A DNA stretch of 64,000 bases. It comes from Cellvibrio sp. (GTDB lineage Bacteria; Pseudomonadota; Gammaproteobacteria; Pseudomonadales; Cellvibrionaceae). Positions 28,398 to 36,831 of the stretch are shown here, one piece after another. Where the stretch lies: assembly GCA_016712405.1 (NCBI GenBank), contig JADJRD010000003.1:424501-488500 (forward strand), given 5' to 3'. The position numbers and the translations under genes are program-made. The notes below the pieces were generated by a model that was given only the letters and a program-made list of their open reading frames with translations, was not told the origin of the DNA and searched no databases. Each line of letters begins with the position of its first letter. The stretch's first letter is position 1.

Positions 28398-30080
28398 ATG
28401 AATCTACTGATTAAACATAAATTATTGTTGCTGGCTGTTTTGCCTTGTTTGGTGATGTTGTTGGTGTTGTTGGCGATTGTGAACCGACAGATGAATCAGG
28501 TGATGGAAGCGGATAGCCAGGTATTGCGAGAGATCCTACTTGATGCTAAAAAAACCGAACTACGACATTCACTGGATATTGCCCAGTCACTGATACAGCC
28601 TTTCTATACCTCATCAAGTCCCTCGTCAGAATCCAAAGCGGCCGCTATTCAATTATTACAACAATTGAAATACGGTAAGGATGGCTATTATTTTGGGTAC
28701 GATGGAAATTCCGTACGCATTTTTTCAGGTAGTGATACTAATAATATCGGTAAAAGTTATGCCGATTATAAAGATGTAAATGGCGTGTTGTTAATTAATG
28801 AATTGGTCAAGCGAGGCCGCGAAGGCGGTGGGTTTGTGACTTACCATTTTCCGCGAATCACCGAAAACAATAATGTTGCGTATCCCAAATTAAGTTATGC
28901 CATTTGGTTGGAAAAATGGAATTTGATGATTGGCACAGGCTTCTATATTGATGATATTGATCGCAATGTGGAGGAAGCACGAAAAGTTAGTGAAGAACAC
29001 ATCCGCAATATTATTACCATGATTTTTTCTGTCACCTTGATTCTATTTATTGGTGTGATTGCCGTTGCATTGGTCATGGCACAAAAAACGGTGAAACCCA
29101 TCCATGCGCTAGTAATAAGTTTGCGTGATATTGCCAGTGGTGGTGGAGATTTAACGCGGCGTTTGCAACATGCACACAAAGATGAGCTGGGCGAAGTTAC
29201 CGATGCATTTAATCAATTCGTCGGTACAATTCATCAATTGGTATCGAATATCAATCAACTCACATCCTCACTGACTAATGTATCGCGATCCGTTTCTTCC
29301 AATACCAAAACAACGTTTCATATTTTAGAAAAACAGCGCGAGCAAACTTTACAAATCGCTAGTGCGATCAATGAGATGGCGGCTTCAGCCAATGAAGTGG
29401 CGCGTAGCACACAGGAATCGGCAAATGCAGTTAGTACGGCTGAGACAGTAACTCAGGATGCAGAAACAACAGCCAATAAATCGATTCACGCAATTCGCGA
29501 ACTCACGGAAGAAGTTAAACTGGATGCAGAAGGATTAACACAATTGCAATTGGATGTTGATGGAATTGGTGCAGTGCTGGATGTCATTCGTGGTATTGCT
29601 GAACAAACTAATTTGCTCGCATTGAATGCATCTATCGAAGCAGCGCGAGCGGGTGAACAAGGGCGTGGTTTTGCCGTAGTGGCTGATGAAGTGCGCGGTT
29701 TAGCGGGACGAACACAAGAATCCACGCGTGAAATTCAGGCGATGATTCAACGATTGCAAACCAGCACTCATGTAACGGCTGAATCCATTAGACGAAGCTT
29801 GATTAAAGGTGATGCATCCACGGAATATGTGGGGGCTACTGCAGGTGCGTTAAGCTTAATTGGTGCGCAAGTGGGTAGGATTAGTCAACGTAGTTTACAA
29901 ATTGCGACTGCAACAGATGAGCAAACACGAGTCATTGAGTCGATCAATCACAATATGCATCAAATAGCGGATGCAACCGAAGCCGCTAATACTAGCGCAC
30001 AAAAGTCGCAGCAAATGGGTTTGGAATTGGATGAAATTGGTAAGCAGTTGGAATTGTTGGTGAAACAGTTCAGGGTTTAA
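28398..30080 (+). CDS. methyl-accepting chemotaxis protein with single Cache sensor
   Basis: 560-residue chemoreceptor. Membrane helices at about 7-27 and 205-227 flank a periplasmic sCache_2-type sensor containing KYGKDGYYFGYDG and EKWNLMIGTGFYIDDID. A HAMP linker (KTVKPIHALVISLRDIA onward) leads to the signalling domain, with the conserved tip EQTNLLALNASIEAARAGEQ and GRGFAVVADEVRGLAGR near residues 400-435. The C-terminus has no CheR-docking pentapeptide. Ligand unknown; sCache_2 often binds small organic acids. Confidence 0.93.
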   Translation: MNLLIKHKLLLLAVLPCLVMLLVLLAIVNRQMNQVMEADSQVLREILLDAKKTELRHSLDIAQSLIQPFYTSSSPSSESKAAAIQLLQQLKYGKDGYYFGYDGNSVRIFSGSDTNNIGKSYADYKDVNGVLLINELVKRGREGGGFVTYHFPRITENNNVAYPKLSYAIWLEKWNLMIGTGFYIDDIDRNVEEARKVSEEHIRNIITMIFSVTLILFIGVIAVALVMAQKTVKPIHALVISLRDIASGGGDLTRRLQHAHKDELGEVTDAFNQFVGTIHQLVSNINQLTSSLTNVSRSVSSNTKTTFHILEKQREQTLQIASAINEMAASANEVARSTQESANAVSTAETVTQDAETTANKSIHAIRELTEEVKLDAEGLTQLQLDVDGIGAVLDVIRGIAEQTNLLALNASIEAARAGEQGRGFAVVADEVRGLAGRTQESTREIQAMIQRLQTSTHVTAESIRRSLIKGDASTEYVGATAGALSLIGAQVGRISQRSLQIATATDEQTRVIESINHNMHQIADATEAANTSAQKSQQMGLELDEIGKQLELLVKQFRV

Positions 30081-30145
30081 TCCACAATAACAAACCTGAG
30101 TGTGAACCTATTTTGTCTTGCCCAATGGTATCCAGTGACTTTTCC

Positions 30146-30901
30146 ATGAATTCCTATCACCAACTTCGTCAGTATTGTATTGCTAACTCCACTCGTGAAT
30201 TTAATGCACGAGGAAAATCTGTTGTACGTTGTGAATCTTGTCAATTAGCCATTAAAGCTTGCATCTGTGCCTGGCGGCCTCAAACGAATATTTCTTGCGA
30301 ATTTATTCTCTTGATGCATCGTGAAGAATTATTTAAGCCGACCAATACCGGTCGCTTAATTGCCGATATTTTTCCCCAACAGACCCGCGCCTTTTGTTGG
30401 AGCCGAACTCAGCCCGACCCGAATTTGTTATCAATCCTGAATGATCCACGCCGCATTAATCTCATCGTATTTCCAGATGAATCAACCGAGGGTTCAATTT
30501 CTCCTTCTGTCACTGTTGATGAGTCATTTGTACATTCGCATTCCGATAAAATCATCACGTGTATTTTGTTGGATGGAACTTGGAAACAAAGTGGCCGCAT
30601 GTTTCATTTGAGTCGTTGGCTGGATAATATTCCCTGCGTGTCTTTGCCTGATGTGATGACGAAATCTTATGCGGTTCGAAAATCGCATTTGGAACATTAT
30701 TTATCGACAGCGGAAGCCGCTGCGCTCTGTTTGGATTTAATTGGCGATACGCAATCAGCTAATTTGTTAAGAGACTATTTTGGCATTTTTAATCAGCATT
30801 ATTTAGCAACCCGCGGCGGATATACCCCAGAAACCACCGAAATCCACCAGCGTTTGTCAGCATTTATGGATGCCAGTGAGATTTTAACGACAGCAAAATA
30901 G
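30146..30901 (+). CDS. DTW domain protein (tRNA-uridine aminocarboxypropyltransferase-like)
   Basis: DTW-domain proteins (TapT/YfiP) transfer an aminocarboxypropyl group from SAM to U47 of tRNA. Visible features are a cysteine cluster CESCQLAIKACIC, LMHREELFKPTNTGRLI, the DTW-type motif LLDGTWKQSGRM and the C-terminal KSHLEHYLSTAEAAALCL. The start is uncertain: the frame is open to a TTG at 30113 with other ATGs at 30125 and 30146; I chose MNSYHQLRQYC. None has a clear ribosome site. Confidence 0.85.
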   Translation: MNSYHQLRQYCIANSTREFNARGKSVVRCESCQLAIKACICAWRPQTNISCEFILLMHREELFKPTNTGRLIADIFPQQTRAFCWSRTQPDPNLLSILNDPRRINLIVFPDESTEGSISPSVTVDESFVHSHSDKIITCILLDGTWKQSGRMFHLSRWLDNIPCVSLPDVMTKSYAVRKSHLEHYLSTAEAAALCLDLIGDTQSANLLRDYFGIFNQHYLATRGGYTPETTEIHQRLSAFMDASEILTTAK

Positions 30902-30968
30902 GACAATATCTCACAAGAAAAAGCGACATTGGCGACTAGGTTTACCGGGGGTGAATTCGCATAATGGC

Positions 30969-31066
30969 AACACAAGGAGGTAACCGGGAGGTACCGTTGA
31001 CCAAGCAAGGCCAAAGGAAGCGACTAATAGCAAACGCCAGAACCAAGGAGGTTCTGGCGTTTTTTT
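30969..31066 (+). ncRNA. possible small RNA with GGA motifs
   Basis: A stretch of about 100 nt ends in a strong intrinsic terminator and has no convincing gene. It holds repeated GGA motifs (aaggagg, cgggagg, aaggaag, aaggagg), one in the loop of the terminator hairpin, as in RsmY/Z-type RNAs that titrate CsrA. A CATAAT sequence at 30959-30964 could be a -10 box, but no good -35 box is at the right distance. An ATG frame (30964) is open but looks non-coding. Weak evidence overall. Confidence 0.3.
31033..31066 (+). terminator. strong intrinsic terminator
   Basis: A 12-bp perfect stem (aacgccagaacc with ggttctggcgtt) around aagga is followed by seven T residues. It lies about 130 bp after the DTW gene, so it ends either that transcript or a short RNA starting in between. 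Confidence 0.9.
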
Positions 31067-31083
31067 ATGGGTTGTGCATTTGT

Positions 31084-31166
31084 GATGCGTATCGCTTTGC
31101 TCCACAGCATCCTACACGAATCGCGAATAACCATCGTAGGATGCGTGGAGCGAAGCGATACGCATC
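31084..31166. repeat. long inverted repeat after the terminator
   Basis: The left arm 31084-31115 and right arm 31136-31166 are about 30 nt each and pair with one mismatch and one bulge (gatgcgtatcgc... with ...gcgatacgcatc). The 20-bp spacer is not complementary. It resembles dispersed intergenic palindromes; no second copy is seen in this window. It lies between the DTW and DUF3530 genes. Confidence 0.8.
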
Positions 31167-31228
31167 AATCTTCAATCGCAAAAAATTGTTTTCGATAATA
31201 TCCAAAGTTGATGCCTGTGTGGTGTCGC

Positions 31229-32218
31229 TTATTTAAGTTCACTCCCTTTGGCCTCTTTATCCAAAAATCCTCTCACGGTTGAAATCCAGAATTGTTGGTT
31301 TTCATCGAGAGTGTTTTCTTCTGGATATGAAAAAGTGTGTTGCCTGTAGTGCGTGAGTTTTTTTCTGGCGGCGGTGGTTTTGTGTAGGCGCTGATCTTGT
31401 TCTTGCGTCACAAAAGGGGGATTAAAAAATACATCCAATACCGGCAATTCTGACGAAGCAAAACTGGCTTCCAATAATTCTTGGGTCAGTGGATATTGAG
31501 CTTGAATATTCAACAACACCAAGGCTTGTAAAGGGCCATCTATTGTTTTGGGATCGTTTGGATTAGGTTTAATTTGTGGCAATAAATGTTGTGCGGCGGG
31601 ATGCAATAAACGATTGTCGGATAAAAAGACCAGATTGAATTTTCCTTGTTGATGTAAATAATCAATCGCCGCTGTAAGGGTTTCGGCTGTAGTGTTTTCT
31701 TGCAAACGTTCGGCGGGAATTGCCAGTGCAAATGTTTCCCAGCCAAACAATGGTAAATGTCGGCGCAATAATTCCAGCACCGCAGGCCAGCGTTGCGGTT
31801 TTTCGCTGGCGTGAATCATTAACAACACGCCTTTGTTTTCTTTAGATTCAGTGACTTTGTAAAAAGCCAACCATTCTACTTGTGAAGTATCCAACCAAAC
31901 CCCTTCTCTGTGCTTGGCATCGGCAATGAGCTGAGTTGAGGAGATATCTTTAGCGGCTTGTTTTTTGTCGGGTTCTTGTGGTTTTGTATCTTCAACAGTT
32001 GCTTCTTCAGTTTTGGTTTCTGGTGCGGGATCTGTTTGTGCATAGGTGGTTGATAATGTAAGGCTGCAAATGAAGGTAAGGATTAAGAGCTGGATCCCTG
32101 CCTTCGCAGGGATGACGAAGAATTTTTCAGGGATGACCAAGAGTTTTTCAGGGATGACGAAGAGTTTCGCGGGGGCGAGAAAAAGGTTGGCAAAAATAGT
32201 CAGTTTCGTAGATTGCAT
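31229..32218 (-). CDS. DUF3530 protein with repeat-derived N-terminus
   Basis: 329-residue exported protein resembling the DUF3530 (alpha/beta-hydrolase-like) family: GVWLDTSQVEWLAFYKV, LMIHASEKPQRWPAV, LPLFGWETFALAIP and the C-terminal WISTVRGFLDKEA. The usual signal peptide (LLILTFICSLTLSTTYAQ) is preceded by an extra 40 or so residues made of three seven-residue repeats (K-L/F-F/L-VIPE/A) ending VIPAKAGIQ. That peptide is the translation of a dispersed palindrome also found at 62622-62709. Translation may really begin closer to the hydrophobic core. Function unknown. Confidence 0.75.
   Translation of the reverse strand: MQSTKLTIFANLFLAPAKLFVIPEKLLVIPEKFFVIPAKAGIQLLILTFICSLTLSTTYAQTDPAPETKTEEATVEDTKPQEPDKKQAAKDISSTQLIADAKHREGVWLDTSQVEWLAFYKVTESKENKGVLLMIHASEKPQRWPAVLELLRRHLPLFGWETFALAIPAERLQENTTAETLTAAIDYLHQQGKFNLVFLSDNRLLHPAAQHLLPQIKPNPNDPKTIDGPLQALVLLNIQAQYPLTQELLEASFASSELPVLDVFFNPPFVTQEQDQRLHKTTAARKKLTHYRQHTFSYPEENTLDENQQFWISTVRGFLDKEAKGSELK
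32089..32169. repeat. dispersed palindrome plus three 21-bp tandem repeats
   Basis: 32089-32119 matches one arm of the palindrome at 62622 (ggatccctgccttcgcaggg). From 32107 three 21-bp units follow (32107-32127, 32128-32148, 32149-32169), each starting cagggatgac. The whole block lies in frame within the DUF3530 gene. Confidence 0.8.
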
Positions 32219-32262
32219 AAGTTTGAGTAGAATGAGGCCAATTTGGTTGAGTCGGGTGAGTT

Positions 32263-32943
32263 ATGTCTAAGTGTAAGCAAGAAATCTGGATCGCGCCTTC
32301 CATTCTCTCCGCTGATTTAGCGCGCTTGGGCGAAGAGGTAGATGCAGTCCTCGCCGCGGGTGCAGACATCATCCACTTTGATGTGATGGACAATCACTAC
32401 GTCCCCAACATGACCTTCGGCCCCATGATCTGCAAAGCCCTGCGCGATTACGGCATTAAAGCGCCATTGGATGTGCATTTGATGGTTGAGCCTGTTGATG
32501 ACCTTATTGTGAAGTTTGCCGATGCTGGCGCCAGCATTATCAGTATTCACCCTGAAGCGACTGGGCACCTCGACCGATCTATACAGCTGATTAAAGACAA
32601 AGGTTGTATGGCGGGGGTGGTGCTTAACCCTGCAACACCGCTTGAAACGATTCGTCATGTTATAGGTAAAGTTGATTTGATTCTGCTTATGTCCGTTAAC
32701 CCCGGTTTTGGTGGTCAGGCATTTATTCCTTATGTGTTGGATAAAGTCCGTGAAGCGCGCCGGATGATCGATGAATCAGGTCGTTCCATTCGATTAGAAA
32801 TTGATGGCGGCGTTAATCTTTCCAATATCGCTGAAATCGCAGCAGCAGGTGTTGATACATTTGTCGCAGGTTCGGCAATTTTTGGTTCTGATGATTATCA
32901 GGCGACGATTAGGGCGATGAAGGAAAAAATTGCGACTGTTTAA
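32263..32943 (+). CDS. rpe: ribulose-phosphate 3-epimerase
   Basis: Pentose-phosphate enzyme interconverting ribulose-5-P and xylulose-5-P. 226 residues with the TIM-barrel family motifs APSILSADLARLGEEV, HFDVMDNHYVPNMTFGP, DVHLMVEP, LMSVNPGFGGQAFI and LEIDGGVN. In Pseudomonas rpe is followed by gph and trpE; here gph is missing and trpE follows after 250 bp. Confidence 0.97.
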   Translation: MSKCKQEIWIAPSILSADLARLGEEVDAVLAAGADIIHFDVMDNHYVPNMTFGPMICKALRDYGIKAPLDVHLMVEPVDDLIVKFADAGASIISIHPEATGHLDRSIQLIKDKGCMAGVVLNPATPLETIRHVIGKVDLILLMSVNPGFGGQAFIPYVLDKVREARRMIDESGRSIRLEIDGGVNLSNIAEIAAAGVDTFVAGSAIFGSDDYQATIRAMKEKIATV

Positions 32944-33193
32944 ATGCCCCGCTAGGCATTCAGAAAATATTTGAGTAAACTCGCAAGACGAATTTCAGGA
33001 GCCAACTCCGTGCACAGCTTTCTGCTTTATCCATCAGTATTCAAAGAGTCCGCATTAGTCGCCCGATAGCGTCGCTAGTTTCCTTTTGCCAGGTTTTTCC
33101 TGGTGTCTTCTTGCTCTGCTGATTTTTTTGTATGTCTGCAGTTGCTGCTTCCGAAAATAAATCCAAGCCCCGGGTGGCTTTAAAGGTAACAAG
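32944..33193 (+). other. rpe-trpE intergenic leader region
   Basis: 250 bp without a recognised gene. It holds a short hairpin (ccagg-ttttt-cctgg, 33089-33103), a tagcg/cgcta palindrome near 33070 and a T7 run at 33123-33129 too far from the hairpin to be a terminator. A 21-codon frame from ATG 33132 ends in an ATGA overlap with trpE. It has no tryptophan codons, so it is not a classical attenuation leader peptide. No clear promoter. Confidence 0.4.
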
Positions 33194-34687
33194 ATGAATC
33201 TCGAACAATTTTCTGCGTTGGCTCGCGAAGGTTACAACCGTATTCCGGTTGTGCGCGAAGTGTTGGCGGATTTGGATACACCACTTTCAACTTATTTCAA
33301 ACTGGCTGCAGCGCCATATTCTTATTTATTTGAATCAGTACAAGGCGGCGAAAAATGGGGGCGTTACTCCATGATTGGTTTGCCTGCGCGCACATTGTTG
33401 CGCGCGCAGGGCGATCAGATTCAAGTGGAGCGTGACGGAAAAGTTGTTGAAACCCATCAAGTTGCCGATGCATTAAGTTTTGTGGAAACTTTTAAGCAGC
33501 GTTATCGCGCGCCGGAATTACCTGGGTTGCCGCGTTTTACCGGTGGGCTTGTGGGTTATTTTGCTTACGATTGCGCACGTTATGTTGAGCCGCATTTGCG
33601 TGCGAGTCAGCCCAAGGATGTGATTGGTACACCGGATATTTTGCTGACGGTTTCCGATGAAGTATTGGTGTTTGATAATCTCGCCGGAAAAATTATTTTA
33701 GTGATTCACGCGAATCCTGAAATTGATGATGCCTTTGCGAAAGCTGTTGCTCGATTGGATGAATTGGAACAAAAATTAAAAACGGAATTACCCAAATCGC
33801 CTGCGTTGGATTTATCCAAAGAAGGTAATAGCGAATCGCAATTTGTATCCCACACAGGTGAAGCCAATTTTTATAAAGCGGTAGAAAAAATCAAAGATTA
33901 CGTTTTGGCGGGCGACACTATGCAAGTGGTGGTTTCGCAACGGTTGTCGATTGATTTTGAACAAGAGCCAATAAATTTGTATCGCGCCTTGCGTCATTTA
34001 AATCCATCACCCTATATGTATTTTTTGGATTTGGGTGATCATCATGTTGTCGGTTCCAGCCCGGAAATTTTGGCGCGTTTGGAAGATGGAGAAGTCACTG
34101 TTCGTCCGATTGCCGGTACCCGTCGTCGCGGTCACACCAAAGAAGAAGACAAAGCACTTGAAATCGAATTAGTGAATGACCCTAAAGAAATCGCCGAGCA
34201 TTTAATGTTGATTGATTTGGGGCGCAACGATGTAGGTCGTGTAGCCGAAATAGGTAGCGTTAAACTCACTGACAAAATGGTGGTTGAACGTTACTCGCAC
34301 GTCATGCATATCACATCAAACGTTACCGGAAAATTAAAATCCGGATTGGATGCTATGGATGTGTTGCGTGCTGCTTTACCGGCGGGGACCTTATCCGGTG
34401 CGCCGAAAATTCGTGCGATGGAAATTATCGACGAATTGGAAACCGAAAAACGCGGCATCTATGGTGGTGCTGTAGGTTACATCGCCTGGAACGGCAATAT
34501 GGATACCGCAATTGCGATTCGCACAGCCGTTATCAAAAACAAAAAATTATATGTACAAGCCGGCGCCGGTGTAGTGGCCGACTCCATCCCTGCACTTGAG
34601 TGGAAAGAAACCATGAATAAAGCGCGTGCCATTTTTAAAGCGGTTGACATGGTGAAAGGCGATCTTGTGAACGGAGATACAAAATGA
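33194..34687 (+). CDS. trpE: anthranilate synthase component I
   Basis: Chorismate-using subunit that starts tryptophan synthesis. 497 residues beginning MNLEQFSALAREGYNRIP. It has the feedback-site region LLRAQ... upstream, and catalytic motifs FTGGLVGYFAYD, VVGSSPEILARLE, VRPIAGTRRRG and LPAGTLSGAPKIRAMEIIDELE. The tryptophan-binding S-Y-L-F-E-S stretch is present near residue 47. It overlaps trpG by four bases (ATGA). Confidence 0.97.
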   Translation: MNLEQFSALAREGYNRIPVVREVLADLDTPLSTYFKLAAAPYSYLFESVQGGEKWGRYSMIGLPARTLLRAQGDQIQVERDGKVVETHQVADALSFVETFKQRYRAPELPGLPRFTGGLVGYFAYDCARYVEPHLRASQPKDVIGTPDILLTVSDEVLVFDNLAGKIILVIHANPEIDDAFAKAVARLDELEQKLKTELPKSPALDLSKEGNSESQFVSHTGEANFYKAVEKIKDYVLAGDTMQVVVSQRLSIDFEQEPINLYRALRHLNPSPYMYFLDLGDHHVVGSSPEILARLEDGEVTVRPIAGTRRRGHTKEEDKALEIELVNDPKEIAEHLMLIDLGRNDVGRVAEIGSVKLTDKMVVERYSHVMHITSNVTGKLKSGLDAMDVLRAALPAGTLSGAPKIRAMEIIDELETEKRGIYGGAVGYIAWNGNMDTAIAIRTAVIKNKKLYVQAGAGVVADSIPALEWKETMNKARAIFKAVDMVKGDLVNGDTK

Positions 34688-35265
34688 TTTTAATGATTGA
34701 TAACTACGATTCGTTTACTTATAACCTGGTGCAATATTTTGGTGAGTTAGGTGCAGATGTCAAAGTGGTGCGTAATGATGAAATCAGTGTGGATGATATT
34801 GTAAAACTGGCACCGGAAAAAATTGTTATTTCCCCCGGACCTTGCACACCGACTGAAGCTGGAATTTCGGTTGAAACAATTAAAACCTTCGCCGGAAAAA
34901 TTCCGTTGCTCGGTGTTTGTTTGGGGCACCAAAGCATTGGACAGGCATTTGGTGGCAATATTATTCGCGCACCTTTTGTAATGCACGGTAAAACTTCATT
35001 GGTTTATCACACTAACAAAGGTGTGTTTTCGGAAATAAAAAATCCGGTGCAAGTGACACGCTATCACTCACTGGTCATTGAGAAAGAAACCATTCCGGAT
35101 TGCCTTGAAATCACAGCATGGACTCAAAACGAAGACGGCAGCATGGCCGAAATTATGGGTGTGAAACACAAAACACTTGCTGTTGAAGGTGTGCAATTTC
35201 ACCCGGAATCGATTTTGACCGAGCAAGGGCATGCGATGTTAAAAAACTTTTTGGAAGGAAAATAA
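34684..35265 (+). CDS. trpG: anthranilate synthase component II (glutamine amidotransferase)
   Basis: Supplies ammonia to TrpE. 193 residues with MIDNYDSFTYNLVQY, the SPGPCTP loop, the nucleophile GVCLGHQSIGQAF (Cys near 79) and the His/Glu pair in VQFHPESILTEQG. Coupled to trpE by ATGA overlap. Also able to serve p-aminobenzoate synthesis in some relatives. The expected next gene, trpD, is displaced by about 500 bp. Confidence 0.97.
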   Translation: MILMIDNYDSFTYNLVQYFGELGADVKVVRNDEISVDDIVKLAPEKIVISPGPCTPTEAGISVETIKTFAGKIPLLGVCLGHQSIGQAFGGNIIRAPFVMHGKTSLVYHTNKGVFSEIKNPVQVTRYHSLVIEKETIPDCLEITAWTQNEDGSMAEIMGVKHKTLAVEGVQFHPESILTEQGHAMLKNFLEGK

Positions 35266-35280
35266 ACAAGGAGGAAATGA

Positions 35281-35520
35281 ATGAGTCCGACAGTATTTAG
35301 AGAAGCAGGATATAGATTCTTCTTTTTTTCGCGTGAAGAAGAAAGAATGCATGTGCATATTGTTTCAGCAGACGGCGAAGCAAAATATTGGTTAAAGCCG
35401 GAAATTGAGTTGGCTAACAATTTTCATTTTTCGAGGCGACAACTGAAAGAAATCGAAACTCTTATTGAGGAGCACTATGATGAGCTTATCAGCGCATGGC
35501 AACAGCATTTCGGCGGTTGA
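35281..35520 (+). CDS. DUF4160 protein
   Basis: 79-residue protein starting at ATG 35281, with a strong aggagg site a few bases upstream. It has the DUF4160 pattern: PTVFREAGYRFFFFSREEERMHVHIVSADGEAKYWL, followed by an acidic helical C-terminus (LKEIETLIEEHYDELISAW). DUF4160 genes are regularly paired with DUF2442 genes, and a toxin-antitoxin-like role has been suggested but not settled. The pair lies inside the trp operon, between trpG and trpD. Confidence 0.85.
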   Translation: MSPTVFREAGYRFFFFSREEERMHVHIVSADGEAKYWLKPEIELANNFHFSRRQLKEIETLIEEHYDELISAWQQHFGG

Positions 35521-35740
35521 GGTCACCAATATATCCAGTCATGGTGTTTGGTTATTTGCTCATGGTGAAGAGTTGTTTTTGTCATATGAAAATTTCCCAT
35601 GGTTTAAGGATCAGCCTGTTCGAGTAATTTTGCATGTTGAAGAACCTTCTTTAGGTCATTACTACTGGCCCGATCTGGATGTTGATTTGTCGATTGACAT
35701 CATCAAACATCCTGAGCGCTTCCCGCTTAAATCGCGCTAA
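35477..35740 (+). CDS. DUF2442 protein
   Basis: About 87 residues from ATG 35477 or 35480, with gagg a few bases upstream; the frame also opens at a TTG at 35465. DUF2442 pattern: ISAVEVTNISSHGVWLFAHGEELFLSYENFPWFKD and WPDLDVDLSIDIIKHPERFP. It overlaps the DUF4160 gene by 44 bp, the tight pairing typical of the two families. 42 bp separate it from trpD. Confidence 0.85.
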   Translation: MMSLSAHGNSISAVEVTNISSHGVWLFAHGEELFLSYENFPWFKDQPVRVILHVEEPSLGHYYWPDLDVDLSIDIIKHPERFPLKSR

Positions 35741-35782
35741 TAGTAAATGCTTGAATTAGGGTTAAAAATCCAGGAATAAAAA

Positions 35783-36813
35783 ATGAATATTAAACAAGCC
35801 TTAAATCAACTGGTAAATCGCATCGATCTCTCAACTGACGAGATGATCGCCGTGATGCGTGAAATTATGACCGGGGTGCAACACCAGCGCAGATCGGTGG
35901 CTTTTTGGTTGCGCTGCGCATGAAAGGTGAAACCATTGATGAAATTACCGGTGCAGCGACAGTGATGCGTGAATTGGCAACGCCGGTTGTAATTGATTTA
36001 CCTTATTTAGTGGATACCTGCGGTACTGGTGGTGATGGTGCCAATTTATTTAACGTATCAACTGCAGGTGCATTTGTGGTGGCGTCGGCTGGTGGAAAAG
36101 TTGCCAAACACGGCAATCGTTCTATTTCCAGTTCAACAGGCAGTGCTGATGTATTGGAAGCCGCAGGAATTAATTTAAATATTACGCCAGAACAAGTTGC
36201 ACGTTGTGTAAAAGAAATTGGTGTGGGTTTTATGTTTGCACCGGCGCATCACAGTGCGATGAAACATGCGATTGGTCCACGCAAAGAATTAGCCTTGCGT
36301 ACAATTTTTAATATGCTCGGCCCTATGACTAATCCGGCGCAAGTCAAACGACAAGTGATTGGCGTATTCAATGGTGAATTGTGCAAACCCATGGCTGAAG
36401 TGTTAAAACGATTAGGCAGTGAACATGTGATGGTTGTCCACGCCAAAGATGGTTTGGATGAAATCAGCTTGGCGACTGAAACCCGTGTTGCAGAATTAAA
36501 AAATGGTCAAGTGACCGAATATTTTTTAAAACCGGAAGACTTTGCAATTGATTCAAAAAGTTTGATTGGTTTGACAGTCACCAGCGCGCAAGAATCCTTA
36601 ACTTTGATTAAAGACGCTTTGGGTAAACGTACTACCGATGCTGGAAAAAAAGCGGCGGATATTATTGCGTTAAACGCAGGTGCTGCCATTTATGTCAGCG
36701 GTGTTGCCAGCACCATGAAAGATGGTGTCGAAATGGCTCGTGATGCGATTGCCAGTGGTTTGGCTGGTGAAAAAATTAATGAATTGGCGGCGTTTACCAA
36801 TTACGTCGAATAA
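35783..36813 (+). CDS. trpD: anthranilate phosphoribosyltransferase, frame broken by one base
   Basis: Second enzyme of tryptophan synthesis. The true start is ATG 35783 (MNIKQALNQLVNRIDLS) after an aggaa site. The frame is lost in the G4 run at 35873-35876; with a fifth G it reads TGGATPAQIGGFLVALRMKGET and on through DTCGTGGDGANLFNVST, KHGNRSISSSTGSADVLEAAG and GPMTNPA, giving 343 residues. All active-site motifs are present after repair. A sequence error is likely because the gene sits in a complete trp operon. Confidence 0.92.
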
Positions 36814-36831
36814 ATATGTACGGAAAATTTT

